Positions 25,401 to 36,536 of a DNA stretch of 64,000 nt are shown here, one piece after another (position 1 is the stretch's first letter; the number at the start of each line of letters is the position of its first letter). This stretch comes from Aulostomus chinensis (taxonomy: Eukaryota; Chordata; Actinopteri; Syngnathiformes; Aulostomidae). The DNA is taken from NCBI GenBank assembly GCA_037954235.1, contig JBBMOA010000017.1:21907527-21971526 (forward strand). Reading direction: 5' to 3'. Made by a program: the position numbers and the translations under genes. Below the pieces are notes generated by a model. The model did no database searches, was not told the origin of the DNA, and worked only from the letters and a program-made list of their open reading frames with translations.

Positions 25401-28095
25401 AAGTAGAGAGTCTAACTACAGAGAACGGGGAGCTCAGCACCAAGCTAGCATATGAAATGGATAAATCCAAGGATCTCAGTTCAAAGGTCAGTCAAATGAA
25501 AAAGAGGCTGGATGGGTTGGAACAAACTGAAAAGTTATCTGTAAAGAATTCTGTGAAATGTGAGCTGGGACGAACATCTGATCCTGTGAAAAGAGAAGAT
25601 AACAAAATTAAAGAGCTGACTTTTGAAATTGAGCACCTGAAAAATCGCCTCAAACAACTTGAAGTGGTAGAGGGAGATTTAATAAAGACAGAGGATCAGT
25701 ACGACATGCTGGAGAAAAGGTTTATGACGGAGCAAGACAAAGCCAACATTCTTTCCCAGCAAGTGGAAGCAATGAGGAGTCAGATAGCACGTAACAAAGC
25801 AATCGAGAAAGGAGAAGAAGAAAGCCGGGAGGAAGACCTGCGACAACGATTCAAGAAAGAGGAGGCCAAAACCAGGGAACTCCAGGCTGATGTTGTAGCT
25901 CTCAAGGAGAAGATCCATGAACTGATGCACAAGGAAGACCAGCTTTCTCAGCTGCAAGTGGACTATTCCGTCTTACAGCAGAGGTTCTTGGAAGAGGAGG
26001 AGAAAGCCAAGAACATGGGTACTGAAGTTTTTAATCTTACCAAAGAGCTGGAGGTCGCAAAGCGTCACAGTCGTGCTTTAAGGCCCAGTTTGAATGGCAG
26101 GAGAATGGTGGATGCTGCTGTGACATCCACTGGAGTACAGACAGAGGCACTGTCCACCGGGCCAACAGAGGAGGACACCCCAGCTGTGTTTATCAGGAAG
26201 TCTGTTCAAGAAGAAAATCACATCATGAATAACATACGACAGAAGTGCCTGAAGAAGCCAACAGACAAGTCAGGTGGCATTGAGCGTTGCCCTTCATCGA
26301 GCAGCGATCTGGGCATGAAGAAGTCCTGGATTCCCTGGATGAAGAAAAAGGACCCCTCTCATGAGACCAACGCTGACAAAACACTACATATTAATGGAGG
26401 CCCTGCACCGTCTGACCTGACGGTGTCCCAAAAGCAAGGGCAGCCTTTACACATCCGAGTGACGCCAGATCGCAAAAACAACATGGCCACCCTCGAGATC
26501 AGCAGCCCCACTGCAGAGGAGATTTACACCAGCTCAGCTCCACTCAGCCCCAATCCATCTCACCCTAAATCCAGAATTACAATCATTCCCAGTCACTCTG
26601 TTGCGCCTAACAGGGGGAGGTCCAACCCTACTGGACATCAGGGTCCTGAAAGAGCCAAGTCTCCAGTCACGATCACAACTATTTCCAGAGCCAAGTCTCC
26701 AGAAAGCAGCAGAGCCTCCTCCTCCGCCTCAGGAAGACCCTTGTCCCCCGTCACTATCATGACTGTGAGTACCGCTGTCGTGCCCGAAGCATCTGGCTCC
26801 CCAGAACCCCAGGAGATGACCATGGGCCGGGCTGTCTTCAAGGTCACCCCTGAGAAGCAGATGGTCCCGATGCCAATACGGAAGTGCCACAACAACGCCA
26901 GCATCATCACCACCACCGAGGATAACAAGATCCACATTCACCTGGGCAACAGTATCACCCCCAAGATGGTCGTCAGGCCGGTGGCTGAGAACAAAGAACT
27001 GACCTTGTCAACTGGGACGGTTTTACGCTCCCCCCGTCAGATCACCACCACGGCGACCCGCAGCACACAGAACAAAGTGATGAGCAGCATTACCATTTCC
27101 CCAGTGACATCCGCCACCACCGCCAGATCCACACAAAACATGGTACGTTCTGCTTAGAGGTTCCGTTCATACAACTAAATGACAGATTTTCCTTATTTTT
27201 GGTTTAATTAGTAATCACAACTACCTGCAACATCAAGTTTTACTTTTTTAATTTGTTTAATTAACTAAAGTTTACAAATGTATAACACATAAACCAACAC
27301 ATTCAAAGTCTTAGAAAATTCTATTTTAAATTTATGTTTGACTCAAGTATACTCTCTGACCTAAGTCACTCCATGGCAAGGAAACTCCTATAGAGAAATT
27401 ACTGAACTACTCAAGTAAGTACAAAGCTACTTTGTCAGTCTTGTAGGAAGTGAAAAGAAAATGTTGTTGTTGTTTTTTTTTTTATTTCTAATGGGTGAAC
27501 CAACCTTTAAACACGCCTCAAGCTTTCACTATGATGCCTTCCTTGATTTGACCGGAGAAAATGAAGGATTAAAATTGTTTGAGCGTCACATGACACATTT
27601 TATAGTGAAAATCTGCTCACAGCTTCACCTTCAATCTACAAATGAGCGATGGTGTGGGAGCAGCACTGCTGGTGTTTCACTGGACCCTATGATATGCTCT
27701 TTGTGGCCCAGATGGCTAGCGTGACAGAACTGGCCCTAGGGCAGGCCCCAGCACAGCGGAGCTAATGATGTGGCATTTTGCCACCCTGCTACAGTCATGC
27801 TGCAATTTATAGTTGTTTCACAGTGTTTACATTCACCAACAGCTTTGCAGGACTCGGTGCCCTCTGGCTGACACAAAACAGCCTTACATTGAAACCCAGC
27901 CTGGCTAAATGCTCACCCGCTGGGTTTGAAGTGAAAGCATGAATAAATATTTACACATTTCATTCACACAGCCTCTGTAGTACATACGATGAGTTACACT
28001 GTTTAGAAATCCAGAATTTGTGTTATAGGTTTTGCTCTTTTTTCCATTTTTACTCTTTAAGTACGCCTCAGATGCAACCTGTCTTCATTCTCCTG

Positions 28096-28161
<66 letters not shown>

Positions 28162-28382
28162 CTATTGTAAAACAGACCGGGCACGAGGCCCAGGCCCCTC
28201 GAACAGGGCTGACCCGCATCCCAATATCCAAGAGCTTGAAGACGGGAAAAGCGGTGCTAGGATCCCTGGGGATCACCAGTGGACTGAAGCTGGAGTCACG
28301 GACTGAGAGTCAGTCCATGAGGATAGAAGTGAAGAAATCAGCCGTGAATAGTAATACTTATCAAAATGGAGGAAAAGGCTGA
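16433..28382 (+). CDS. filip1: FILIP1, filamin-A-interacting protein 1, complete in five coding exons
   Basis: Joined coding exons are 16433-16720, 17541-17714, 17828-18006, 24340-27142 and 28176-28382. They total 3651 nt, so 1216 residues plus stop, close to the human protein (about 1213). Every junction is GT-AG and the phases close (0, 0, 2, 0). The N-terminus holds the CortBP2-type region (about residues 80-270). A long coiled coil of Glu/Lys/Leu heptads follows to about residue 790, then a Ser/Thr/Pro-rich, probably disordered tail with repeated short motifs such as SPVTITT. Sequence blocks typical of FILIP1 are visible, including LLLAEKCHRRTV, KSDDFTNLLEQERER and KSWIPWM. In mammals FILIP1 binds filamin A, promotes its degradation and restrains neuronal migration; function here is inferred from family membership. 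FILIP1L is the alternative, but the C-terminal tail and the neighbours TMEM30A and COL12A1 favour FILIP1. Which teleost duplicate (a or b) it is cannot be told. Confidence 0.95.
17541..17714 (+). CDS. filip1: FILIP1 coding exon 2
   Basis: Residues 97-154, beginning AREDVICMLK directly after the acceptor gttgcag and ending PMME before the donor gtcagt. Phase 0 at both ends. This is the less conserved part of the N-terminal region. Confidence 0.9.
17828..18006 (+). CDS. filip1: FILIP1 coding exon 3
   Basis: Residues 155-213, from LERLQEKHRDTYRRM through KSDDFTNLLEQERER. It enters in phase 0 and leaves in phase 2 (ag|gtgagg). It covers the most conserved block of the CortBP2-type N-terminal region and the beginning of the coiled coil. 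Confidence 0.93.
19215..19255. repeat. (TG)n arm of an inverted microsatellite pair
   Basis: About 20 TG units, complementary to the (CA)n tract at 19383-19433, with 127 bp between. Confidence 0.95.
19383..19433. repeat. (CA)n arm of an inverted microsatellite pair
   Basis: About 25 CA units, followed by a short (CT)n tract. Confidence 0.95.
22052..22179 (+). mobile_element. 5'-truncated SINE copy with target-site duplication
   Basis: Only the 3' 128 bp of the family is present (gacggactggtgacccgtcc to gaatggatg). The 13-bp direct repeat gagtaagggggac flanks it at 22039-22051 and 22180-22192. Truncation at the 5' end with a duplication is the mark of LINE-machinery insertion. Confidence 0.85.
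24340..27142 (+). CDS. filip1: FILIP1 coding exon 4, the long coiled-coil exon
   Basis: A 2803-nt exon encoding residues 214-1148. It completes the split Arg codon after the acceptor at 24339 and continues LKKLLENEKAYQ. About 570 residues of near-continuous heptad repeat run to roughly 26080, followed by RALRPS, NGRRMVDAAVTSTGVQT and a Pro/Ser/Thr-rich tail. It ends at the donor atg|gtacgt in phase 0. An in-frame stop lies 15 nt into the intron (27155-27157), so intron retention would truncate the last 68 residues. Confidence 0.95.
28096..28161. repeat. (CT)n microsatellite next to a FILIP1 acceptor
   Basis: About 32 CT units with one ttt interruption, ending 14 bp before the last FILIP1 exon. 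Confidence 0.95.
28176..28382 (+). CDS. filip1: FILIP1 last coding exon
   Basis: Residues 1149-1216 and the TGA stop at 28380-28382. The tail reads TRIPISKSLKTGKAV through ESQSMRIEVKKSA to a GGKG terminus, typical of FILIP1. The acceptor aaacag is preceded by a long (CT)n microsatellite that forms its pyrimidine tract. Confidence 0.93.
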   Translation, partial: TGHEAQAPRTGLTRIPISKSLKTGKAVLGSLGITSGLKLESRTESQSMRIEVKKSAVNSNTYQNGGKG

Positions 28383-28825
28383 CGGACAAAACTCAGCCAC
28401 TGATGAAATATTCATATATATATGAATATATACACATATACATATATATTTATGGTGCTACAGAGAAAATAAGACACAATAAGCAAAGGGGCTCTGTCCC
28501 AGTGTAACGTAGTTATAAGAGAACTAAAATGAGCAATTTACTTTTAACTTTGTAGTCGTCAGTATTTTCCTCTCTACAGTCACTTAGATGGAAACACACA
28601 TAGTTTATTTACAGTGTGCGTGTGTTGGGAATTTGGGTTGAACGTCATCGGACTAAGCTGCTACTAACTTTCTTGCTTTGTGTGATTGGCTGTCCTGTAT
28701 CATGAGTTTGTTGGTATATTTTATAATTTGAGACATTACAGGCATTGCAATTTGTATTCATGTAAATTATGTTTATATTTTGTAATGAAACACATTTTAA
28801 ATAAAAAGAACATTCTGAAGGAGAG
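28383..28825 (+). other. filip1: FILIP1 3' UTR with polyadenylation signal
   Basis: AT-rich sequence directly after the stop codon. The first good AATAAA is at 28800-28805; a second, AATAAAATAAA, lies near 28855-28865. The exact cleavage site is not determined. Confidence 0.5.
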
Positions 28826-29639
28826 TTTTGAATGCTCATTCATCTTTTAAAAGAAATAAAATAAACATAAGCCGGACAAAGAAGCATCAAAAGACAGAAT
28901 AAATTGCATGACAATGACATTTTTAATGATGCACTTATCAAAACGATGGCTACAAAACAGGCAGTACATGAGTATCTTCACTCTGGTATTTGAAATTTTG
29001 TCAAAAGAATTCTTGGGATACGATTTTTGACATTGATAACAAGAAAAAGGGTGCATATACCTGGAGAAGACAGATGATTTTAAGCCTGTATATTTTAAAT
29101 GTATATTTGTAATGTTTTTAAAACATTATTCTGTTAAATTGATCAATATAATTAAAGAGTAACAAATATTACAGCGAGTGTGTCACTTGTCATCGCAAAC
29201 ACCTTTGGAATAATCATTTGGAGAATATTAATTGGGGACGATTTTGGATGTTTTATAACAAATATTTGACCAACAACATCGTAAATTAAATTTATTGTGT
29301 GATTCGAAATCTAATTTGTCCAAAACCATCCCAAAAATATAGAATGGAATTTTCTGACTCCTGTGTATTCTCCATTACATTTCTTGTATGAATGCATTTA
29401 TGTTAAAATTCTTTTGGATTTAATTATTTTATTTGTCATGTGGAACAACAGTCAATCCACGAAAAATATATAATTATTCAAGGCGTGAAAAGTCACACGT
29501 TCTTGTTTATTCTACAAGTAAAAATCTTAATTTTCTTTAAAAAAATCTTTATTCTCAAATGTAAAGAGACTGAACAGTCATCGATTTTAAAAATGCAACT
29601 GTACTTACTGTGTATGCGATGTGAGAAAGGGGCGTCAAC

Positions 29640-29909
29640 CTTTTTTCCTACGATGACGTAACTTCTACGTGTCAACATCCTGTTGGCCCAACAGCTTCCG
29701 GCTTCTTCTTCTTGGATGGGATTAACAAGACAGATAATACCAACGCTACAATGCGTAGTTAGTCGGAATAGACGGCTGGTAAATACGCTCCTCGACAGTT
29801 TTTTAACCCTTTCCCCTTTAGGTCGTGTCTCCTGTTCGTCGTGTGTGTGAACGAGGAAGAGCGGGCCGTCAACTAAAGTGGATTATTTGACAGGAGACGG
29901 ATTGCAGCC
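29640..29909 (+). promoter_or_regulatory. tmem30a: TMEM30A promoter and 5' UTR region
   Basis: CpG-containing sequence ahead of the start codon, with a CRE-like TGACGTAA at 29654-29661 and an ETS-like CTTCCGG at 29695-29701. No TATA box is evident. These features suit a housekeeping promoter. The transcription start is not defined. Confidence 0.45.
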
Positions 29910-30158
29910 ATGATGGCGTCAAGCTACAACGCTAAGGAAGAGGACGGACACCACTCAGGTGCTTCGAGTCACGGCGGCGCCGGGGTCGTTAAGAGTAAAA
30001 AACCGGATAATACGGCTTTCAAACAGCAGAGGCTACCCGCCTGGCAGCCCATTCTGACCGCGGGGACGGTGCTACCTGCTTTTTTCGTTATCGGTCTCAT
30101 CTTCATCCCCATCGGCATCGGCCTCTACGTCACATCAAACAACATCAAAGAGTTCGAG
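29910..30158 (+). CDS. tmem30a: TMEM30A exon 1
   Basis: Residues 1-83: a His/Gly/Ser-rich cytosolic N-terminus, the conserved KQQRLPAWQP block and the first membrane segment, ending NNIKEFE at the donor gtacgt (phase 0). The N-terminus is longer than in mammals. Confidence 0.95.
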
Positions 30159-33100
30159 GTACGTTCATGATGAACCCCCCACCCTACCCCTACCCCAACC
30201 CCGCCAGCAGGGATGTCTCGGTGTTTCCACAGTCTGCGTTTACTGCAGAGGCGACAGCCAGCCGTGTAGACCGATGAAAGGTTCATAAACCTGAATACTG
30301 CTTGGCGTTGGTCACGTGATCGTGTAGCCGGTTCATTAAGTGCAAAAATATCCCAAACTAATTCACTTTACGGCAGCAGCACAGCGATTCTTGTCATGAT
30401 TCTTTTTATAATGAATGTGTATTGTGTTGAATTGTACTGCGTTATGCAAAGTAACAGACCATCACTGAGTACTCCTTGTAGGGATGGTTGGAGTATTTTC
30501 ACTGTGTCGAGTATCTGTATTTTAGGATGCATTTACTCCACTGCATTTAAAAGGAAATACCCCCCCCCTTTTTTTTTACTCCCTACATTTATCTAAAGCC
30601 ACAAGTTATTTGCAATATTTTGCCAAGATAACGTGGTAAAACCTGATTAAGATGATATCATTTGCATCTATGAAATTCACGAGTATCCAAGCAGAACTGC
30701 AAAGCTGGAACACACAAAGTACTTCAACTTCAACAACTAGAGGGCCTGGGGCTCCTGAACACTGGACTATCCACACACCATGAAGGATATGTACTTTTAC
30801 CTTTGATCCCTAAGTAAACTAAATACCTCTGTACTTGTTCTTAGGTAGGATTTTGAATTGAGAAGTACTATTTTATGTGTGTGTTTCTACTTTTACTTAA
30901 ATAGACTGCATAGTTCTTCCATCATCGCCTCTTAGTACACTGACAACAACATTAAAGCAGATATTGAGTCTGATATTTATGTGTGTGTGTGAAAGTACGT
31001 CTAAGGCTGCATCATGGTGCTCCACAGGCTGATTTGCAGGTTGACTGCATTTGTGTTCACTAGTTGCACTTGCTAAACGGCTGCTTAGTCCAGCTGATTA
31101 CTAAATAACTCAGTTTCTTTTTGTCAGATCGACTACACCGGTGTGGAAACGTCCAGTCCGTGTTATAGCTGTGCCTCAAACTTCAGCTGGAACAGCACAA
31201 CCTCTTGCTTCTGCTCCGTGAACTTCACATTGGAGCAGCCCTTCGAGGTACGTTCAGGTCACGCGGCCCTTAACAGCGAGCGGACTGGATAAATAATAAA
31301 TGCCTACGGCTCAAAATTGATAGCGTTGCTTGAAGTGCAATTAAAGTAGGAAAAACACCACCTCCAGACACTGAATTTCCATTAAGATCTAATTCCTTTG
31401 TAACGAGAGGGGCACTCAAGGTTTACCATTGATTATTCTAAGTTTAAAATATGCTGTCTGGTAGCTTTCACAGAGCTTTTATTGATTACTGTTAAAAGCC
31501 CTCAGCCACTTACGTTGTAATCTCAACTGGTTCCAGATAAGAGCACAGTTGCTGCCCAGATGTGTGTTCGTTTTCATCTGTAGGGCTTAAAAGAACAGCC
31601 GGAGAATCCTTTAGTCGCTCGTCAGATTATTAATCAGCAGCTGCCTTGATAAGTGAGTAATCAGAGGAGTTGCTTTCCAACTGGTTCCAGCTGCAGAAGA
31701 GTGATGGGTTGTTGTTGTTGTTTTTTGTTTTTTTATCGTTGAAGAACTCACTGTTTTGAGCTGTTGATTGAACAAACCAAGAAATTTGAAGAAGCCATCA
31801 AAGTTTGACCCACTCTTACTCCCCCGCAGAGCAACGTCTTCATGTACTACGGCTTATCCAACTTCTACCAGAACCACAGACGCTACGTGAAATCCAGAGA
31901 CGACAGCCAACTGAACGGTGACCGTTCCGCTCTGACGGTACGATTTACTTTCACGTCGCGGACAGATTTCACCAAATGCGTCCGCTTAACGTTTATTGCC
32001 GTCTGCAGAACCCCAGCAAGGAATGTGAGCCATACCGCACGAGTGAGGGCCTGCCGATTGCTCCGTGTGGAGCCATAGCTAACAGCCTTTTCAACGGTGA
32101 GCAAACCTTCACATGATCCTCCTCTTGGCTAATGATGGTTGTAACAGTCCTCTTCCAAAGTTTGTAACTTACCTTTCAGATACTTCCCCCCCAAAAAAAG
32201 TGCCATTAGCTCTGAAAGAGGTTTTGTTTTTGTTTATTTTAACCATTGCATTACTTCTATCTGAGCAAGCCAGGTTAGCTTGAAGCTTATGGCAGTTGAA
32301 AACAAACAACAGTAAAACTGCCCAAAAAGTTTAGTTCCTAACTCTCAAGCACAATGCAGATCTTCTCCATCTCCTCCTCCTCCTCCTTTCATTTTTAGCT
32401 AAAAACAAACGATAACCCCTCCGGTCCAGGGCTTCAACACAGTGACCAGCTGGCGCATTCAGTCAACCCAACCCACTTGCACTCGTTTGCTGCTGTACCG
32501 AGAGTCATAGTGTGTTTGTTTTTGGCTCATGTCTATGATTGTGGATTACAGAGCGTATGGCTGGACACGTGTGGACGAAGGCATGCTGGTGATTGTAGTT
32601 TGTGACCATAAGGCGCCATTAGCAACAGCTAAATGGACATGACTGGCTCTTCTAGCATTTTGGAGTCAGAGGGAAATCACACAGCAGTTTTGTGAGCTCA
32701 AGACACCTGTTTGTTATTTCACTTTTTGATGTGGTGGCACGGTGGTGCAGCACTGTGGCCTCACAGCAAGAAGGTTCAGGGTTCGAGCCCCGGCTGGAGC
32801 ACTGGATCTTTCTGTGTGGAGTCTCCATGTTCTCCCTGTTCCTACGTGGGTTCTCTCTGGTACTCCAGCTTCCTCCCACAGTCCAAAGACATCAAGAGGG
32901 GACGAGGTTGATTGATACTCTAAATTGACCGTAGGCGTGGCTGTGAGTGTGAATGGTTGTCTGTCTCTATGTGTTGGTCCTGTGATGGACTGGTGACCCG
33001 TCCAGGGTGAACCCTGCCTCTCGCCTGAAGGCTGCTTGGATAGGCTCCAGCCCCCCCGCGACCCTTAACAGGATAAGCAGTAGAAAATGGATGGATGGAT

Positions 33101-34167
33101 TATTTTATTTGAGTTCTTGAAATGCAAGATACACTTTTTGTGTGCAGGAAATAAAAACTTCAAGGTGGCCAGTAACCGTGGACAAACAGATTGTTAGTGA
33201 CGCAAAAAGATATTTTGAAATCCTGTTTAAACGTCCAGACTGACGTGCATTTGTAGAAATCGGATTTGAATCAGATTTCAAATCCACTCTGAATGTGGTT
33301 TGGATCAGATTTCATGTGTTTTTTTGTTGTTTTAAGTTGTGTTTTTCTGTTCCAGACACTTTGGAGCTGTATCATATTGATCCCAGTGGCAACAGAAGTG
33401 CAATTCCCCTGGTGAAGAAGGGCATCGCTTGGTGGACAGACAAGCATGTGAAGTTCAGGAATCCTGGAGGAAACAACAACAACCTCACCGCTGCTTTTCA
33501 AGGTAGCACTGTAGCACCGAATCCTTTAGATTTCCAAACCCTCCAGCTGTTGTGTCTAACTTCTCTTGCACTTCTTGTTTTCCAGGCACAAAAAAACCAG
33601 TGAACTGGCGAAAGCCAGTGAATGAGCTGGACCCATCTGATCCTGAGAACAACGGCTTCATCAATGAGGACTTCATCGTGTGGATGCGCACGGCTGCGTT
33701 ACCCACCTTCCGCAAGCTGTATCGGATCATCCAGAAGAAGTCTAGCACAACCCCGACTCTCCCTAGCGGCCGATACGTCTTGGATATTACCTACAGTATC
33801 CTTTTGAAGAGTGCTGGATTCAGATTTCCAGCAGGGCGATTATATTTGCAGACTTGTTCCGCCATAGGTTCACAATGCCAGCGTTCGACGCCACACAGTT
33901 ACGTATATAAAATATGTCTTTACTCCAGATGCTCCATTTGTTTTTGTTTTTTCCCTTAACCTCTTGTAATCAGATTACCCGGTGCTCAGTTTTGATGGCC
34001 GTAAGAGGATGATCCTGAGCACCATCTCCTGGATGGGGGGGAAGAACCCGTTCCTGGGCATCGCCTACATCACCGTGGGCTCCATCTGCTTCTTCTTGGG
34101 TGTCATTCTGCTCATCATCCACCACAAATACGACACCCGCAACAACAGTGCAGATATTCCAAACTAG
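29910..34167 (+). CDS. tmem30a: TMEM30A (CDC50A), P4-ATPase phospholipid flippase beta subunit, complete in seven exons
   Basis: Joined exons are 29910-30158, 31128-31247, 31830-31937, 32009-32096, 33356-33502, 33586-33795 and 33974-34167: 1116 nt, 371 residues plus stop (human 361). CDC50 proteins pair with P4-ATPases, bring them out of the ER and support flipping of phosphatidylserine and phosphatidylethanolamine to the cytosolic leaflet. Two membrane segments are visible, about residues 50-74 and 335-356, with a large ectodomain between. The ectodomain has Cys95, Cys98, Cys110 and Cys112 plus a further pair in KECEPY and APCGA, and N-glycosylation sequons at 101, 105 and 115. Signature blocks include NTAFKQQRLPAWQPILTAG, MYYGLSNFYQNHRRYV, GFINEDFIVWMRTAALPTFR and ILSTISWMGGKNPFLGIAY. 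The start has two adjacent ATGs; the second (29913) has the better context (A at -3, G at +4). TMEM30B is excluded because it is usually intronless. Confidence 0.97.
30159..31127 (+). other. tmem30a: TMEM30A intron 1
   Basis: 969-nt intron with a C-rich start (cccccaccctacccctacccc) and no feature of note otherwise. Confidence 0.8.
31128..31247 (+). CDS. tmem30a: TMEM30A exon 2
   Basis: Residues 84-123 (phase 0/0), beginning IDYTG. It carries the four-cysteine cluster of the ectodomain and three N-glycosylation sequons, ending LEQPFE before gtacgt. Confidence 0.93.
31830..31937 (+). CDS. tmem30a: TMEM30A exon 3
   Basis: Residues 124-159 (phase 0/0): SNVFMYYGLSNFYQNHRRYV then KSRDDSQLNGDRSALT, nearly identical to the mammalian protein. 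The donor gtacga opens a 71-nt intron. Confidence 0.95.
32009..32096 (+). CDS. tmem30a: TMEM30A exon 4
   Basis: 88 nt beginning NPSKECEPY and ending at PCGAIANSLFN plus one base of the next codon (phase 1), before gtgagc. It contains two conserved ectodomain cysteines. Confidence 0.94.
32731..33101 (+). mobile_element. tRNA-derived SINE in TMEM30A intron 4
   Basis: Same family in sense orientation: ggtggcacggtggtgcag, B box ggttcgagccc, body, and tail gaaaatggatggatggatt. About 8 nt of the A-box region is missing, so it probably cannot be transcribed by Pol III. Confidence 0.85.
33356..33502 (+). CDS. tmem30a: TMEM30A exon 5
   Basis: 147 nt, phase 1/1: TLELYHIDPSGNRSAIPL then KKGIAWWTDKHVKFRNPGG. 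The WWTDK.VKFRNP block is characteristic of CDC50A. The preceding 1.26-kb intron holds a SINE copy. Confidence 0.95.
33586..33795 (+). CDS. tmem30a: TMEM30A exon 6
   Basis: 210 nt, phase 1/1: GTKKPVNWRKPV, then NNGFINEDFIVWMRTAAL and PTFRKLYRIIQKKS, ending SGRYVLDITY plus one base. The donor gtatcc is non-consensus but phase and homology fix it. Confidence 0.94.
33974..34167 (+). CDS. tmem30a: TMEM30A exon 7 (stop)
   Basis: 194 nt: YPVLSFDGRKRMILSTISW, MGGKNPFLGIAY, the second membrane segment, then the cytosolic tail HHKYDTRNNSADIPN and TAG. Confidence 0.96.
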
Positions 34168-35725
34168 TTATTGCACGAAGCGCTTCCATCCCTGCCAGAC
34201 CCTGCAGGGTCTTTTTCTGGACTTCTGGACTGCTTGTTGATTAGCATGAATTAGGGATGCGCGATATCGTACATTTTGCTGATGGTTTACGACTGATTTG
34301 GCTGATCCTTACAGATTCTTTCAATATTAGCTATTATCAGTGATTTTTACATCCTGGAAGAAGAAAGAAACACTTATAAACATTTGAAATTCTAAGTGTG
34401 TATTTTGAAAATATTTGGAAAAAGCCCATAAATCGCATGTTTACTAGCTTTTTCCTCGAGCAAAACTGGGTCGGTATGAATGGCGACTACAGGCTGACAG
34501 CATGATACTAAAAATAACACCAGTATCTGCAGCTCACAGCGGCGTACGCACTCTATCGTGCATCCCTAGCATGAATACACTGGTTTCTGTAAATGTCTCA
34601 TGTATGTTTGTGTCACAGCAGTAGTGTCCTATCGTGTGTCGAAGGAAAAAAGAAAGATGCTAGCGTCTGCGTCTGTGTGCATACAGCTTCAAGTTGGCTG
34701 CCGCGAATGTCATTTCCTGTTTTGAATATGTCCTATTTATCTTTACACTCACAAAATCTTGTTATTATTTTAGCAGTGCTTTGCGACTGGCTTAATTATT
34801 GAAGGATGTTTGTATTTTACTCAAGTTCCTATCCCTGCTATGTACTATTATATGTCCTGCTGACGAATGTACTATTATACTACATCGATATACCTCTGTG
34901 GTTTTTGAGTACCTTGAATAGAGGATGGGAGAATCATTGCGTGTGCACTGGTAATCGTAGTACGCAGTGACGGTTTTGCCCTTCGTAGATTCTGTCAGGA
35001 TTCTACCAAAAGTGTCGACCAAATGATATGCACTTTAAAAGTGTCACACCTGTTCTCCTCTTGTTTCAGTCCACCTTCTGTCATACCAAGGCGTTAACAT
35101 GTCACTTGTTTTGAACTTTAAGGTTTTTTTTCTTTTTTTTTTTATAAAGTTTTTAGGGGCCAATTTAAGAACTCTGTCATTTTATTGGTATTATTTCACA
35201 GTAGATCACCTTTGTGACACTTCTTTTGTGAATGTTTGTTTTCCCCACTTTAAAATCTACTTTGAATGAAACCCAAAGGCTTTGCTTGGTGCTAGATTGG
35301 ACTGGTGGAAGGGACAGCTCATTAATAGCCATAAGGGAAGTGCTATCTGATTGGTCAGCGAACGCTTCAAACTTAGCCTCGACCAAACAGGTGGCTGACA
35401 ATTAATTGCTGAGACACTCCAAGACAAGTTCTCTCGTGTTTTTACCAGGAAAGCAAAAGTATTTAGCGTGAAATTTGCGGCCCTGAGGACGAGCGAGACA
35501 GAAGGTCTGAGATCATTTCAGTCAGTCCACACTCATGTCAACAACTTAAACTCTCCAAAAGCTTTTTTAAACAAATTGAGATTATGAAACCATTATTAAA
35601 ACTTTCAAGAAAACTGCAAATAGTAAGTTGATATTAATTTATACAAATTAAATGTGTCTGTGACTAAAATGGACTGGAAACATCTCTGTATGTGTTTTAG
35701 AAACAAGTTTGTCCCAGACGCTCAT
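34168..35725 (+). other. TMEM30A 3' UTR and downstream flank
   Basis: AT-rich sequence after the stop. I see no canonical AATAAA; an ATTAAA is at 35595-35600. The end of the transcript cannot be placed. No coding exon on + seen. Confidence 0.5.
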
Positions 35726-35731
35726 ATTTAC

Positions 35732-35857
35732 CTCTCAACTTGAGCCAGTAATTGTTCCTTCGAGGGGGCTGATAGCACCCTGGCCGCGGGGCTCTTTCCA
35801 AGCTGCCCCCTCAGCTCCATGACCTCCTGACAGTTTCTGACTTGATGCTCCAGGCTC
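35732..35857 (-). CDS. Unidentified coding-like candidate exon (coiled-coil-like)
   Basis: On the minus strand, an acceptor ctgcag (35858-35863) is followed by 126 nt with an open frame and a donor gtaaat (35726-35731). Entry and exit are both phase 2, so the exon is symmetric. The peptide contains LEHQVRNCQEVMELRGQL then SPAARVLSAPSKEQLLAQVE, which looks like helical coiled coil with a short linker. I do not recognise the gene. A weak possible continuation lies after an acceptor near 35500 (open about 65 codons). Against it: the pyrimidine tract is poor and no neighbouring exon is certain. It could be chance, an exon of an unrecognised opposite-strand gene, or a pseudo-exon. Confidence 0.3.
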
Positions 35858-36536
35858 CTGCAGCCGAGACATCATCTTGCCTGACCGGGGTAGGAAACGA
35901 GGCCTCTGACGAGACCAGAGCTGATCGAGTTTGGTAAGTTTGTTTGACGTGATTTGTTTTCACGCTGAATCTTCATGCGTTCACTCTGCATCATTGCACA
36001 TTTTTATGGGTTTAATCAGTGATACAGGATCAGATTTCTTGTTATTTGAATGCTTGTGAAAAGCATCTAAGCAACCACAGCGTCTCTGGGCGGCAGGGCC
36101 CCCTTTATCTTCTTAAGATTGGGTCTCTGTTTTATTGAGTCACTCAAAAGTACTCAAATGTATAAGGAATGGAAGAACCTTCAGTACCACACACATAAAC
36201 TGAAGTCTCTATTAAAAAAAATACGTTTGATATCCAACTAGAGAAGTCGAGAAAAATCCAACTGTAATTGAACACATGCGTTTCCTTCATTGTCCAGTAG
36301 AGGGCAACCTGTGTTGTGGGGACACGAGTCAGCAGCCTGACGTGCGTGAGGACGCGTCCTCATATTTGACATCCTGTGTGATGTATTTTGAAGCGCGTAT
36401 TTTTATTGTCACTCTTCCTTAGGAAGTTTAGTATTCGGTTCCTCCAGACAACTGCAGTACCTAGTGTTGGCCAGCAGAGGTCACCATTCGGACTGTTACG
36501 TGCTTCCAACAGGAAGTAGTAGTTTCCTCCACTCAC

